A DNA stretch of 64,000 nt, taken from the NCBI RefSeq assembly GCF_020733705.1, contig NZ_JAJFZM010000001.1, positions 1,488,001 to 1,552,000 on the forward strand, given 5' to 3'. The stretch comes from Nocardia australiensis (GTDB lineage Bacteria; Actinomycetota; Actinomycetes; Mycobacteriales; Mycobacteriaceae). The translations under genes and the position numbers were made by a program. Numbering within the stretch: the first letter of the stretch is position 1; each line of letters begins with the position of its first letter. The notes under the pieces were generated by a model, which saw only the letters and a program-made list of their open reading frames with translations, did no database searches and was not told the origin of the DNA. Shown piece after piece: positions 19,270-28,077 of this stretch.

Positions 19270-19893
19270 TTGTCCGAACTGAACGAGGATTCCCGTGGAG
19301 GGACATCGCGGCCGTTGCGCGATCGCTCGTTCATGCCCGACGAGCTGACCGACACCGAGCTACTCCGGGCTCATGTGGCCGGCCAGCGGCACGCTTTCGG
19401 CGAATTGTTGCGCAGGCATAACGATCATCTCTGGCAAACCGCCCTTCGAACGTCCTACACCCGCGAGGATGCGGCGGATTCGCTACAGGACGCGCTGCTG
19501 TCCGCACACCGTACAGCTGCCTCGTTCCGTGCCGAGGCCGAGGTGCGCAGTTGGTTGCACGCGATCGTGGTGAACGCCTGCCTGGACCGGATCCGGCGCA
19601 ACAAGACCCGACGCGCGATCTCGCTGTCGCCCGAAACGATGCCCGAACCACGCGACGAGCGGGACGCGATGGCGGAACTGGAGATGTCGCTTGTCATCGA
19701 CCGCGCCCTTTTCTCGCTACCGCCGGACCAGCGGACGGCACTGGTCGCGGTAGATCTGGAGGGGTATAGCGTGGCGGAAGCGTCCGCGATGCTCGGCGTT
19801 CCGGCGGGCACGATCAAGAGCCGATGTGCACGCGCCCGGCAGCGTCTACAAGAACGTTTGGAATTTCTGCGCGATCCGGGGAACCGGAAGTAG
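19270..19893 (+). CDS. sigM: ECF RNA polymerase sigma factor SigM
   Basis: About 207 aa from TTG 19270, chosen because AAGGGG lies 8 bases upstream and the N-terminal length fits SigM; ATG 19228 and ATG 19333 are alternatives. Region 2 is seen in ELLRRHNDHLWQTALRTSYT and EDAADSLQDALLSAHR, and region 4 in LPPDQRTALVAVDLEGYSVAEAS with the helix-turn-helix GVPAGTIKSRCARARQRLQE. Directs transcription of an ECF regulon, probably envelope or oxidative stress. Followed by the gene for its membrane anti-sigma factor, as in Rv3911-Rv3912. A possible ECF promoter overlaps its 3' end. Confidence 0.9.
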   Translation: MSELNEDSRGGTSRPLRDRSFMPDELTDTELLRAHVAGQRHAFGELLRRHNDHLWQTALRTSYTREDAADSLQDALLSAHRTAASFRAEAEVRSWLHAIVVNACLDRIRRNKTRRAISLSPETMPEPRDERDAMAELEMSLVIDRALFSLPPDQRTALVAVDLEGYSVAEASAMLGVPAGTIKSRCARARQRLQERLEFLRDPGNRK

Positions 19894-19905
19894 ACGAGGT
19901 GCGTC
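19880..19905 (+). promoter_or_regulatory. Candidate ECF-type promoter at the sigM 3' end
   Basis: GGAAC at 19880-19884 and CGTC at 19902-19905 are separated by 17 bases, the classic layout of an ECF-sigma promoter. It would drive rsmA (20037) independently of the upstream sigM promoter. It overlaps coding sequence, so chance cannot be excluded. Confidence 0.35.
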
Positions 19906-20036
19906 ATTAATAGTGACGAACCACTAGAAGATCTACCGGTATCCCTCCGCTCGGCGGCGGGACTCACGACAAATGGTTTACAAGAATGTTCCGTATGACG
20001 TCCACATGACGTCGGACACGATGAACCGGAGGTGCG

Positions 20037-20867
20037 ATGGCGACCCGATCCGTTCCGCAGCCTCCGTTCTCACCCGAACTGCTCGCCGACCTGCATGCCG
20101 ACAACATCGCACCCGACCTCGGCGCACAGCTGTGGCCCGAGGTTCAGCGCGACGCCGACGCATTGCGGTTTCTGCACTCCCTCGACGAGGTCAGCGCACG
20201 ACTGCGCACCTTGGGCCGCGAGGACCACATCATTCACTCGATGCCCGGCGAGGTTTCCGCCCGGCTCGAGCAATTCGTCGACGGACTCGACGCGGCCGAG
20301 GAGCCCACTGAACAGGTCGCCACCGTCCATCATCTGCCGTTCACCACAGCGGCGCCCGAAACTTCCGTCACCCCAACGGTTTCGACACTCGAACAGCCCG
20401 CGATCGAACGCGAAGAACCACCTCTTGCCGTGCCGATCGAGCTCGCGGACCGGCGCCAACGCAGGCTCTTGCGCTGGCTCGCAGCAGCAGCGGCGGCGGT
20501 CGCGGTCATCGCCTGTGCCGCGGTCGCGGTGGAATCCCTGCGCGACCGTCAGGTCGCCCCCACCGCCCAGCCGACGCACGGCAACGTCGAGCTCGGTGAC
20601 AACCTCAATGCCACCGCGGCCCTCACCGCCCTCGGCCGCAACGACGTCACCGGCTCGCTGGGCAGCCCGACCTCGCTGAACCGATGCGTACACGCCAATG
20701 GTCTCGACCGCACAGTTCTCGGCTCGACCAACACCTCCTTCAAGGGCACCGAAGCGGTCCTGATCCTGCTCACCGGCCCCCGACCACACAAGATCACCGC
20801 CCTGGTCGTCGGAATCGGTTGCACCACCGACGATCCGCAGCAGCTGGCCATGACCGACATCGGCTGA
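20037..20867 (+). CDS. rsmA: Transmembrane anti-sigma-M factor RsmA
   Basis: 276 aa; ATG 20037 follows a GGAGGT ribosome binding site. The cytoplasmic N-terminal ~145 residues (FSPELLADLHADNIAPDLGA, then an acidic linker) precede one helix (LRWLAAAAAAVAVIACAAVA, residues ~145-167) and an extracytoplasmic domain with two cysteines (NRCVHANG and GIGCTTDDP) that could form a disulfide. It lies directly downstream of sigM in the position of Rv3912. Expected to hold SigM at the membrane and release it when the exterior domain is triggered. The sensed signal is unknown. Confidence 0.85.
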   Translation: MATRSVPQPPFSPELLADLHADNIAPDLGAQLWPEVQRDADALRFLHSLDEVSARLRTLGREDHIIHSMPGEVSARLEQFVDGLDAAEEPTEQVATVHHLPFTTAAPETSVTPTVSTLEQPAIEREEPPLAVPIELADRRQRRLLRWLAAAAAAVAVIACAAVAVESLRDRQVAPTAQPTHGNVELGDNLNATAALTALGRNDVTGSLGSPTSLNRCVHANGLDRTVLGSTNTSFKGTEAVLILLTGPRPHKITALVVGIGCTTDDPQQLAMTDIG

Positions 20868-20963
20868 CCGTCGGGGAGGTGGCCGAGACCTCCCCCCGGG
20901 AACAACAACGTTTAGGCTGTTGTTGACCGACACGTCCAGATTTCTCCGCTCTGAAGGGCCCAA

Positions 20964-21950
20964 ATGAGCACGCCAGTTCGCGACTTGATCATCGTCGGCT
21001 CCGGCCCCGCCGGCTACACCGCCGCCGTCTACGCGGCCCGCGCCGAGCTCCAGCCACTACTGTTCGAGGGCACCCAATTCGGTGGCGCGTTGATGACGAC
21101 CACCGAGGTGGAGAACTTCCCCGGCTTCCGCGACGGCATCATGGGCCCAGACCTCATGGAGGAAATGCGCGAACAGGCCAAGCGGTTCGGTGCCGATATC
21201 CGCACCGAGGACGTCGACGCGATCGATCTGAATGGCCCGGTCAAGACCGTCACGGTCGGTGGCGAGACCTACCAGGCGTACGCGGTGATTCTCGCCATGG
21301 GCTCGGCGGCACGCTATCTCAACGTTCCCGGTGAGCAGCAGCTGCTCGGGCGCGGCGTCAGCGCCTGCGCGACCTGCGATGGCTTCTTCTTCAAGGGCCA
21401 GGACATCGTCGTGGTCGGCGGCGGCGACTCCGCGATGGAGGAGGCCACCTTCCTGACCAAGTTCGCCGCCAGCGTGACCATCGTGCACCGCCGTGAGGAG
21501 TTCCGTGCCTCGCGCATCATGCTCGAGCGTGCGAAGGCGAACGAGAAGATCAAGTTCGCGCTCAACGCGGAAATCGCCGCCGTCAACGGCGAAACCAGTG
21601 TGACGAGCCTGACACTGCGCGACACTCGCACCGGCGAAACCTCGGAGCTCGCCGCGACCGGCCTGTTCGTCGCGATCGGCCACGACCCCCGCAGCGAACT
21701 CGTGCGCGGCCAGGTGAATCTCGATGACGAGGGCTACGTGCAGGTCCTGCACCCCTCGACCGCCACCGAGGTCGCCGGAGTTTTCGCCGCGGGCGATCTC
21801 GTCGACCACACCTACCGGCAGGCGATCACCGCCGCGGGCACCGGCTGCCGCGCGGCCATCGACGCCGAGCGCTGGCTGTCCGAGCAGGGCGATATCGCCG
21901 CCAACACGCTGGACCACGCCAGCAACCCGGTTGCCGTGCCCGCCAACTGA
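20964..21950 (+). CDS. trxB: Thioredoxin reductase
   Basis: 328 aa. FAD-binding [16 protein letters not shown] at residues ~11-26, redox-active disulfide motif [13 protein letters not shown] at ~132-144, and the NADPH-binding [13 protein letters not shown] at ~152-164; the C-terminal FAD contact [19 protein letters not shown] is present. Transfers electrons from NADPH via FAD to thioredoxin. The gene lies 97 bases after rsmA and 103 bases before trxA. The sigM-rsmA-trxB-trxA order is conserved in mycobacteria and suggests that thiol redox control belongs to the SigM response. Confidence 0.96.
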   Translation: MSTPVRDLIIVGSGPAGYTAAVYAARAELQPLLFEGTQFGGALMTTTEVENFPGFRDGIMGPDLMEEMREQAKRFGADIRTEDVDAIDLNGPVKTVTVGGETYQAYAVILAMGSAARYLNVPGEQQLLGRGVSACATCDGFFFKGQDIVVVGGGDSAMEEATFLTKFAASVTIVHRREEFRASRIMLERAKANEKIKFALNAEIAAVNGETSVTSLTLRDTRTGETSELAATGLFVAIGHDPRSELVRGQVNLDDEGYVQVLHPSTATEVAGVFAAGDLVDHTYRQAITAAGTGCRAAIDAERWLSEQGDIAANTLDHASNPVAVPAN

Positions 21951-22053
21951 TTTCGTCGGTTATACCGCGGCGTGCAGCGTCACGCCCGGAGGCGGAAGCT
22001 CGCGCGACCACGAAGGGCCCGCGAACCCCGCCGATCAAAACTAGGAGAGAACC

Positions 22054-22386
22054 ATGTCCAAGAGTGCTAACACTGTCACCGTTACCGACGCGTCCTTCGC
22101 CGATGACGTGCTGCTCAGCGAAAAGCCCGTGCTCGTGGACTTCTGGGCCGACTGGTGCGGTCCGTGCAAAATGGTCGCCCCAGTGCTCGAAGAGATCGCC
22201 GGCACCCATGCGGACAAACTGACCGTCGCTAAGCTGGACGTGGACGCCAACCCGAGCACAGCACGCGATTATCAGGTCCTCTCGCTGCCGACTATGATGC
22301 TGTTTTCGGGCGGCAAGCCGGTTAAGCAGATCGTCGGCGCAAAGGGCAAGGCCGCCCTCCTGCGTGAACTCGACGGCGTCATCTGA
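22054..22386 (+). CDS. trxA: Thioredoxin
   Basis: 110 aa with the canonical active site FWADWCGPCKMVAPVLEE (CGPC at residues ~36-39) and the cis-proline motif LSLPTMMLF. AGGAG precedes the ATG at good spacing. Cytoplasmic general disulfide reductase recycled by the neighbouring TrxB. A short GC-rich hairpin (GGCCCG/CGGGCC, 22394-22407) immediately follows the stop and could slow or end transcription. Confidence 0.96.
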   Translation: MSKSANTVTVTDASFADDVLLSEKPVLVDFWADWCGPCKMVAPVLEEIAGTHADKLTVAKLDVDANPSTARDYQVLSLPTMMLFSGGKPVKQIVGAKGKAALLRELDGVI

Positions 22387-22568
22387 CCGCACCGGCCCGA
22401 ACGGGCCAAAGGACGCCGCGTTCCAACGACGCGCCGTAGGATGCCTGGCGCCGGGAATTGCTGAATTCCCGTCCGGGTCTGAGACAATCGACCGATCTCC
22501 GGTCGTGCGAGGGTGTTTCCGTCGCATGAGTTGGTACCCGGGTTGACGGAAGGGAAGGGCTCTCACGC

Positions 22569-23765
22569 ATGCACCGACTTCGTCACGGCGATGCCGGTCC
22601 AGCCGTCGCCGAGGTTCGGAGCACCCTGGCAAGTCTTGGGTTTCTGCACGCTCACGCTGTCGGCACCGATCACGCCGATGCACGCGAGTATTGGAAAGAC
22701 ACCGCGGCCGCCTTCGATCATCAGCTCGATTCGGCAGTGCGCGCATTCCAGCAGCACCGCGGGCTGTTGGTCGACGGGGTCGTCGGCCCGGCCACCTATC
22801 GAGCGCTGAAGGAAGCATCCTATCGGCTCGGTGCCCGCACGCTGATCTATCAGCTGTCCGCGCCGCTCTATGGCGACGATGTCGCGACTCTGCAGCGCAG
22901 GCTGCAGGACCTCGGTTTCTATGTACATCGTGTCGACGGATACTTCGGTCCGCACACCCATGAGGGCCTGACGGGGTTCCAGCGGGAAATCGGGCTGTCA
23001 GCCGACGGCATCTGCGGCCCCGACACGCTGCGATCGCTCGAACTGCTCGGCGCGCGCGTCACCGGCGGCAATCCGCACCGCATCGCCGAGGAGGAAGTGG
23101 TGCACCGGGCAGGCCCACAACTCACCGGCAAGCGGATCGTCATCGATCCTGGCCTCGGCGGACCGGATAAAGGATATGCAGTCCCCACCGAATACGGCGA
23201 CGTCTACGAATCGGAGATCCTCTGGGATCTGGCGAGTCGGCTGGAGGGCCGAATGGCCGCCACCGGTATGGAGACCTTCCTTTCGCGACCGTGGGGGGCC
23301 AACCCGAGCGACGCCGAACGGGCCGAAACCTCCAATGCGTTCGACGCCGATCTGATGATCTCGCTGCGCTGCGCGACCAACCCGAGCCCTTCGGCGAACG
23401 GCGTCGCCGGCTTCCACTTCGGTAACTCACACGGCTCGGTATCGATGATCGGCCAGGTGCTGGCCGGGTTCATCCAGCGCGAGGTCGTCGCGCGAACATC
23501 GTTGCAGGACTGCCGGACTCACTCCCGAACGTGGGATCTGCTGCGGCTGACCAAAATGCCGACCGTGCAGGTCGACATCGGTTATCTCACCAACGAATAC
23601 GACGCCACGGTGCTCACCAATCCGAGAATGCGTGACGTGATCGCCGAAGCCATCCTTATTTCGGTGAAACGGCTGTACCTGCTGGGCCAGGACGACCAGC
23701 CCACTGGCACATACACTTTCGCGGAACTGCTCGCCGAGGAACTGGCTGCGGCCGACCGGCTGTAA
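22569..23765 (+). CDS. cwlM: CwlM: amidase-fold pseudoenzyme, regulator of MurA
   Basis: 398 aa from ATG 22569 (GGAAGGG upstream). Two peptidoglycan-binding repeats (LDSAVRAFQQHRGLLVDGVV; EGLTGFQREIGLSADGICG) precede an amidase-3 fold beginning near residue 180. The zinc-binding histidines are missing: the first ligand motif reads DPGLGG instead of DPGHGG, and the second reads SLRCATN instead of S-x-H-x-N. There is no signal peptide. In mycobacteria the cytoplasmic homologue Rv3915 is phosphorylated by PknB and activates MurA; the phosphorylated Thr region is conserved here as PTGTYTFAELL. The amidase label is therefore misleading. Confidence 0.9.
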   Translation: MHRLRHGDAGPAVAEVRSTLASLGFLHAHAVGTDHADAREYWKDTAAAFDHQLDSAVRAFQQHRGLLVDGVVGPATYRALKEASYRLGARTLIYQLSAPLYGDDVATLQRRLQDLGFYVHRVDGYFGPHTHEGLTGFQREIGLSADGICGPDTLRSLELLGARVTGGNPHRIAEEEVVHRAGPQLTGKRIVIDPGLGGPDKGYAVPTEYGDVYESEILWDLASRLEGRMAATGMETFLSRPWGANPSDAERAETSNAFDADLMISLRCATNPSPSANGVAGFHFGNSHGSVSMIGQVLAGFIQREVVARTSLQDCRTHSRTWDLLRLTKMPTVQVDIGYLTNEYDATVLTNPRMRDVIAEAILISVKRLYLLGQDDQPTGTYTFAELLAEELAAADRL

Positions 23766-23829
23766 ACCGAAGCCCGAACATCCTCGGGCTCAATCAAATA
23801 CGGCGACCACTGCCAAAAGATATCTGAGT

Positions 23830-23861
23830 GTGCCCCTGCCGACTTCGGTCAGCAGGGGCAC
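23830..23861. terminator. Bidirectional intrinsic terminator between cwlM and the GNAT-like gene
   Basis: A perfect 10-bp stem GTGCCCCTGC/GCAGGGGCAC with a 12-nt loop sits in the short convergent spacer. A smaller 7-bp hairpin (AGCCCGA/TCGGGCT) lies at 23771-23790, just after the cwlM stop. Confidence 0.7.
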
Positions 23862-23879
23862 CTTTGCGTCCATCACAGA

Positions 23880-24611
23880 TCAGGGGGCTCCGACCCGGAA
23901 GGGGACGGTCAGCGACGCTGCCGCCAGCAACTGATCGAGGGCGTGCTCCACATCTTCCTTCCAGCCGTGATCGGAGTTCAACTCCAGCCGTAGTCGCGGG
24001 AATCGGTGATGCGGCGCAACCACCTCGAAGCCGACATCCTCCAAGAAATCCGCGTCGATCATGCAGGTTTCCGGCGAGCACTTGGTGGCGGACGAAGCCG
24101 ATGCGGTGTCCCGAACGGGCGAACCGATGCGCTCCATCAGGGTCATCGATCCCAGTGCTCGATCGGACAATGCTTTCGTTGGTGGATCGGTACGAATACC
24201 GAAGGCTTCCAGCGCACGCACACCACGACGCACCAGATCGGCCACGACAGCTGATATAAGCCGGTGGGCAACATCCGCGTCCCGATAGGGAAATTCGGCG
24301 CTCAGCGTGGTCAGCAGGACCGCATCCGAGCTTACCGGCGAGGTAGGGAAGAGGGCAGCGCGTGGAACCTCGCTGGGTGGCGAGTAGAGCGCGCATCCCG
24401 CCACATTCCCATTGACGTTCGCGACCTGCCCACACGAACCCCACTCGAGCATGACCGTCGAGAGCCATGCCTCCTTCTCGAAGACCGGATCGCTGAATTC
24501 CCGGGTGTTCTCGGCCACGGCCGGGTCGATCTCCCAGAACACACAGCGCCGTGCGTGCGTGGGGAGTTTGTCGAGCCCACCGAGGGTGAGCGCCGTGACG
24601 CTGGTCGACAC
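23880..24611 (-). CDS. GNAT-like conserved protein (Rv3916c position)
   Basis: About 243 aa from GTG 24611 (STSVTALTLGGLDKLPTHAR). The frame extends to 24710, but the shorter start matches the length of the mycobacterial neighbour Rv3916c. Motifs seen are RRCVFWEIDPAVAENTREFS at the start, VAGCALYSPPSEVPRAALFP, a predicted strand-helix LISAVVADLVRRGVRALEAFGIR, and a C-terminal block EDVGFEVVAPHHRFPRLRLE that resembles the last strand of an N-acetyltransferase fold. No catalytic residues can be named. Located between cwlM and parB, facing cwlM. Confidence 0.72.
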   Translation of the reverse strand: MSTSVTALTLGGLDKLPTHARRCVFWEIDPAVAENTREFSDPVFEKEAWLSTVMLEWGSCGQVANVNGNVAGCALYSPPSEVPRAALFPTSPVSSDAVLLTTLSAEFPYRDADVAHRLISAVVADLVRRGVRALEAFGIRTDPPTKALSDRALGSMTLMERIGSPVRDTASASSATKCSPETCMIDADFLEDVGFEVVAPHHRFPRLRLELNSDHGWKEDVEHALDQLLAAASLTVPFRVGAP

Positions 24612-24843
24612 CGCTCTACTCAGCCTCCAGCTATCCGATTCATCCACGCTCACGCCGCGTCCATACTTGCTCGCCAGCAAGAATAAGCGTTCAACGAGAT
24701 CCTGCCTCATTCCACGTCGCTGTGCTGTTGGTCAAGCGCCTTACGCCGGTTCGCCGAAGGCTCTTTTCTGGTCGCCGTCACTGTGACGTTTCGGCGCCAG
24801 GCCCGTACCTATCGAAAATACGGACCCATTTTCGCCACATTTG

Positions 24844-25872
24844 TCACTTGCCGAGCTGCTGTTGCTCCATCATGCCGACAATGCGCTCGAGATCTTCGAC
24901 CGAGCCGAACTCGACAACGATCTTGCCTTTGCGCTTGCCGAGACTCACGGTGACCCGAGTATCGAAAGATTCCGACAGCCGCTCGGCGACATCGTGTAGA
25001 CCCGGCATATGAATCGGCTTGCGCCGAGGTGTCGGGGGAGTGGCCTCGTCCGGATTCCGGTTGGCGAGGGTGACGGCTTCCTCAGTCGCACGGACCGACA
25101 GCCCCTCAGCGACAATGCGCGCGGCGAGTACCTCCTGCGCATCCGCACCGGCCTCCAGTCCGAGCAACGCGCGAGCATGGCCCGCCGACAGGACACTGGC
25201 TGCTACCCGCCGCTGCACCGGAATCGGCAGCTTCAGCAGGCGGATCATATTCGTCACCACCGGCCGTGACCGTCCGATCCGCGAAGCGAGTTCCTCGTGG
25301 GTGACATCGAATTCCTCGAGCAGCTGCTGATACGCTGCCGCCTCTTCGAGCGGATTCAGCTGCACCCGATGGATATTCTCCAGCAGGGCGTCGCGCAACA
25401 TCGTCTCGTCCGCGGTCTCACGGACGATCGCCGGAATGGTCGCCAGGCCGGCCTCCTGACACGCCCGCCAGCGCCGCTCACCCATGACGATCTGATACCG
25501 GTCGACGCCGGGCTCGACCCGGCGCACCACGATCGGTTGCATCAGCCCGAATTCACGAATGGAGTGGACCAGTTCGGCCAGCGCCTCTTCCTCGAATACC
25601 TGACGCGGCTGCTTCGGGTTCGGCTCAATCTGATCCGGTGAGATTTCGCGATAGACCGCGCCGCCCGTCGAGGTGAGTTCCTCGTCCTCTTCGGTAGCCG
25701 AACTTGGATCAGGGACGCGATGCAGGAACGCCGAGGCCGGCTGTGGGCCGATCGGATCGAGACCGATCACCACATTCGCCGCAGCACTGCCGAGACCCGG
25801 TGCGGCCTCCGGCCCCGTCGGGATCAACGCGGCAAGTCCGCGTCCCAGCCCACCTTTCTTAGCCTGAGTCAT
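24844..25872 (-). CDS. parB: Chromosome partitioning protein ParB
   Basis: 342 aa from ATG 25872, which begins with the classic [14 protein letters not shown]; the longer frame to 25998 runs into the parA stop region. The CTPase/N-terminal motif [19 protein letters not shown] and [14 protein letters not shown] are present, followed by the helix-turn-helix [20 protein letters not shown]. The C-terminal dimerisation domain ends MMEQQQLGK. Binds parS, spreads as a CTP-dependent clamp and works with ParA in origin segregation. Downstream of parA with a 64-bp gap. Confidence 0.95.
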   Translation of the reverse strand: MTQAKKGGLGRGLAALIPTGPEAAPGLGSAAANVVIGLDPIGPQPASAFLHRVPDPSSATEEDEELTSTGGAVYREISPDQIEPNPKQPRQVFEEEALAELVHSIREFGLMQPIVVRRVEPGVDRYQIVMGERRWRACQEAGLATIPAIVRETADETMLRDALLENIHRVQLNPLEEAAAYQQLLEEFDVTHEELASRIGRSRPVVTNMIRLLKLPIPVQRRVAASVLSAGHARALLGLEAGADAQEVLAARIVAEGLSVRATEEAVTLANRNPDEATPPTPRRKPIHMPGLHDVAERLSESFDTRVTVSLGKRKGKIVVEFGSVEDLERIVGMMEQQQLGK

Positions 25873-25936
25873 CGGTCTACCGATCCCTTCCTTGTTCGCC
25901 ACCACACCAAAGTCCATACACACCGAGCCGAGCTCA

Positions 25937-26941
25937 TTACGAGCGTTCCGCAGCACCACTCCGCAGTACCGAACGTGCCGCCATCTCACGACCCGCATCG
26001 AGATAACTCATCGCACCCCGGGAGCCTGGATCATAATCGAGCACCGTCATTCCGTAGCCCGGAGCTTCGGAGACCTTCACACTTCGGGGGATTACCGAAC
26101 GCAGCACCACATCACCGAAGTGCCCACGAACCTCCTCGGCAACCTGGTCGGCCAGCTTGGTCCGGCCGTCATACATCGTTAGCACGACGGTCGAAACATG
26201 CAATTCGGGATTCAGGTGGGACTGCACGAGTCCGATATTGCGGAGCAACTGCCCCACGCCCTCCAGCGCGTAGTACTCACACTGGATCGGAATCAGCACC
26301 TCCTTGGCTGCGACAAGCGCATTGACGGTCAGCAGCCCCAGCGACGGCGGGCAGTCGATCATCACGTAGTCGATGTCATACCCGGCGATGTTGGCCTCCT
26401 GAATGGCAGTCTTGAGCCGGCCTTCCCTCGCCACCATCGACACCAATTCGATCTCCGCACCCGCCAGATCGATCGTCGCCGGAATGCACAACAGGCGCTC
26501 ATTGTGCGGGCTCCGCTGAATCGCATCCTTGACCGAGATCTCGCCGATGAGCAGTTCGTAGCTCGACGGGATACCGGAGTGATGCTCCACGCCGAGTGCA
26601 GTACTCGCGTTGCCCTGCGGGTCCAGATCAATCACGAGAACCGTCATCCCCTGATGCGCCAGGGCGGCCGCGAGGTTGACCGTCGTCGTCGTCTTACCGA
26701 CGCCACCCTTCTGATTGGCGATGGTGATGATGCGTTGCTCGTGCGGTTTCGGCACTGTCACCTTTCCTGGATGCAATATTTGGCTGGCGCGTTGGGCTTC
26801 GGCCGCGATCGGGGTCTCACTGGCGGAGATGTGCCCGAACGGTGTGCTTCCGAATGCCTCCGCGTCGAGGCTGCTGGAGTCCAGCATCCCCGGCACACGC
26901 GACGTCGTTTCCCGTGAAACATTCGCCGGACCGCTCGACAT
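25937..26941 (-). CDS. parA: Chromosome partitioning ATPase ParA
   Basis: 334 aa. A ~70-residue N-terminal extension precedes the deviant Walker A motif [20 protein letters not shown]; Walker A' [13 protein letters not shown] and Walker [17 protein letters not shown] follow. ATP-dependent dimer that binds DNA non-specifically and pulls ParB-parS complexes apart; in polar-growing actinobacteria it also contacts the pole through DivIVA/Wag31. A one-mismatch parS core (26906-26921) overlaps its first codons, so ParB could autoregulate the operon. Confidence 0.95.
   Translation of the reverse strand: MSSGPANVSRETTSRVPGMLDSSSLDAEAFGSTPFGHISASETPIAAEAQRASQILHPGKVTVPKPHEQRIITIANQKGGVGKTTTTVNLAAALAHQGMTVLVIDLDPQGNASTALGVEHHSGIPSSYELLIGEISVKDAIQRSPHNERLLCIPATIDLAGAEIELVSMVAREGRLKTAIQEANIAGYDIDYVMIDCPPSLGLLTVNALVAAKEVLIPIQCEYYALEGVGQLLRNIGLVQSHLNPELHVSTVVLTMYDGRTKLADQVAEEVRGHFGDVVLRSVIPRSVKVSEAPGYGMTVLDYDPGSRGAMSYLDAGREMAARSVLRSGAAERS
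26906..26921. promoter_or_regulatory. parS-like site at the start of parA
   Basis: CGTTTCCCGTGAAACA; the 14-bp core GTTTCMCGTGAAAC has a single mismatch (C for A) to the consensus GTTTCACGTGAAAC. Confidence 0.65.
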
Positions 26942-27244
26942 AGACAGCTCCTAACCCGAGAACTTCAGATCACGTGCCACCGACGAACGTCGGCGCCGTG
27001 TCATCAACAGCTGTGTCGGATCGAACATGATGCTCAATCGGGGCCGTGGCGCCCGATCGACCGAGCGGAGCTCCCGCCGCTGTGACAACCACATCCATCC
27101 GTGGCACCAACGCTCACGCCCGACGGTGACTAGCTTGCCAGCACTCAGCGGGATAAGAAAGCTGAATCGCGACGACGCGCACAGGACACGCGAATCTGCG
27201 GCGATTCTCGCTGTCGCGCGCGAAGTTTCGGGCACCCGACGCGA

Positions 27245-27260
27245 TGTTTCACATGAAACG
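27245..27260. promoter_or_regulatory. parS-like site
   Basis: TGTTTCACATGAAACG; one mismatch in the 14-bp core (A for G at the centre). Lies 46 bp before the octanucleotide array. Confidence 0.7.
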
Positions 27261-27305
27261 TGACCCCCAACCTCACCCAGAAGCGAGACACTCGATCGAC
27301 CACGC

Positions 27306-27481
27306 GGTTCAGCGGTTCAGCGGTTCAGCGGTTCAGCGGTTCAGCGGTTCAGCGGTTCAGCGGTACAGCGGTACAGCGGTACAGCGGTACAGCGGTACAG
27401 CGGTACAGCGGTACAGCGGTACAGCGGTACAGCGGTACAGCGGTACAGCGGTACAGCGGTACAGCGGTACAGCGGTACAGC
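27306..27481. repeat. Octanucleotide minisatellite, 22 copies
   Basis: Seven perfect copies of GGTTCAGC (27306-27361) run directly into fifteen perfect copies of GGTACAGC (27362-27481). The two blocks differ by one base and show no intermixing. Period 8 means all reading frames stay open through it, giving artificial peptides such as repeated RYSGTAVQ. Confidence 0.97.
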
Positions 27482-27848
27482 GGGGGAGGCCTACGGCCAC
27501 TCGCTCGCCTATCTATCAATATGTGTGGCTGGTTCGACCCGTCGCGACTAACACGCGATCCGTTCCGATACGTCGAACCGCTCACGATGATCGAGGATGC
27601 GATGAACCGGATCTACGTGGCAAGTAGACGCCCGGCGTGAGCGCTGCACCGTCCTGCGCTCCTGGCGCGTACTCGTCGCATCAATTGATTGTTTCCCGCG
27701 GACAGCGCCGGACGCCAAGCGTCCCGCGGCAGCGATCACAGCACAGCGGGGGATCCAGAGATCCGCCGAATCCGGTTGGGGCATCGCCGGCGCAGCAACA
27801 CAACTGTCGAGGGTGGGACCGCCGTGTCCGTCAGCCTGTCGGCCATCA

Positions 27849-27944
27849 CATTCCCGGCTTGTCACATTCTCGGCTTGTCGCGGTCTCGGCTTGTCGCGGT
27901 CTCGGCTCGTCGTAGTCTCGGCTCGTCGTAGTCTCGGCTCATCG
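27849..27944. repeat. 16-bp tandem repeat, six copies
   Basis: Consecutive 16-bp units of the type CGGTCTCGGCTTGTCG; copies vary at the first three bases (CAT, CGG, TAG) and at T/C in TTGTCG/TCGTCG, and the first and last are the most divergent. Neighbouring copies are most alike, which fits stepwise slippage. Confidence 0.92.
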
Positions 27945-28040
27945 CGCTTTGCGGTTCCCGAGTATCTGCCACCGGGACCGCGAAATGATCACGGCATAAC
28001 TGTGACGATTCCCGCCCCTGGGCCCGACAAAACCTGCCGA

Positions 28041-28056
28041 GGTTTCATGTGAAACA
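28041..28056. promoter_or_regulatory. parS-like site downstream of rsmG
   Basis: GGTTTCATGTGAAACA; one mismatch in the 14-bp core (T for C). Lies 21 bases beyond the rsmG stop. Confidence 0.68.
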
Positions 28057-28077
28057 TCGGCCGAGAGTTCGATACCG

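Larger units (their letters stand above)
26942..28077. other. parA-rsmG intergenic region (1.1 kb, non-coding)
   Basis: No credible gene was found on either strand. The frames that stay open here do so because they pass through tandem repeats. The region holds two parS-like sites (27245-27260 and 28041-28056) and two minisatellites (27306-27481 and 27849-27944). In mycobacteria the same genes lie much closer together, so this spacer has been expanded. It could act as a ParB loading zone. Confidence 0.75.

Noticed and set aside
27306..27481. CRISPR array
   Set aside because: Units are 8 bp and contiguous, without spacers or cas genes.
27244..27640. Plus- and minus-strand frames through the octamer array
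   Set aside because: They are open only because an 8-bp repeat without stops is read in all frames; there is no gene-like sequence outside it.
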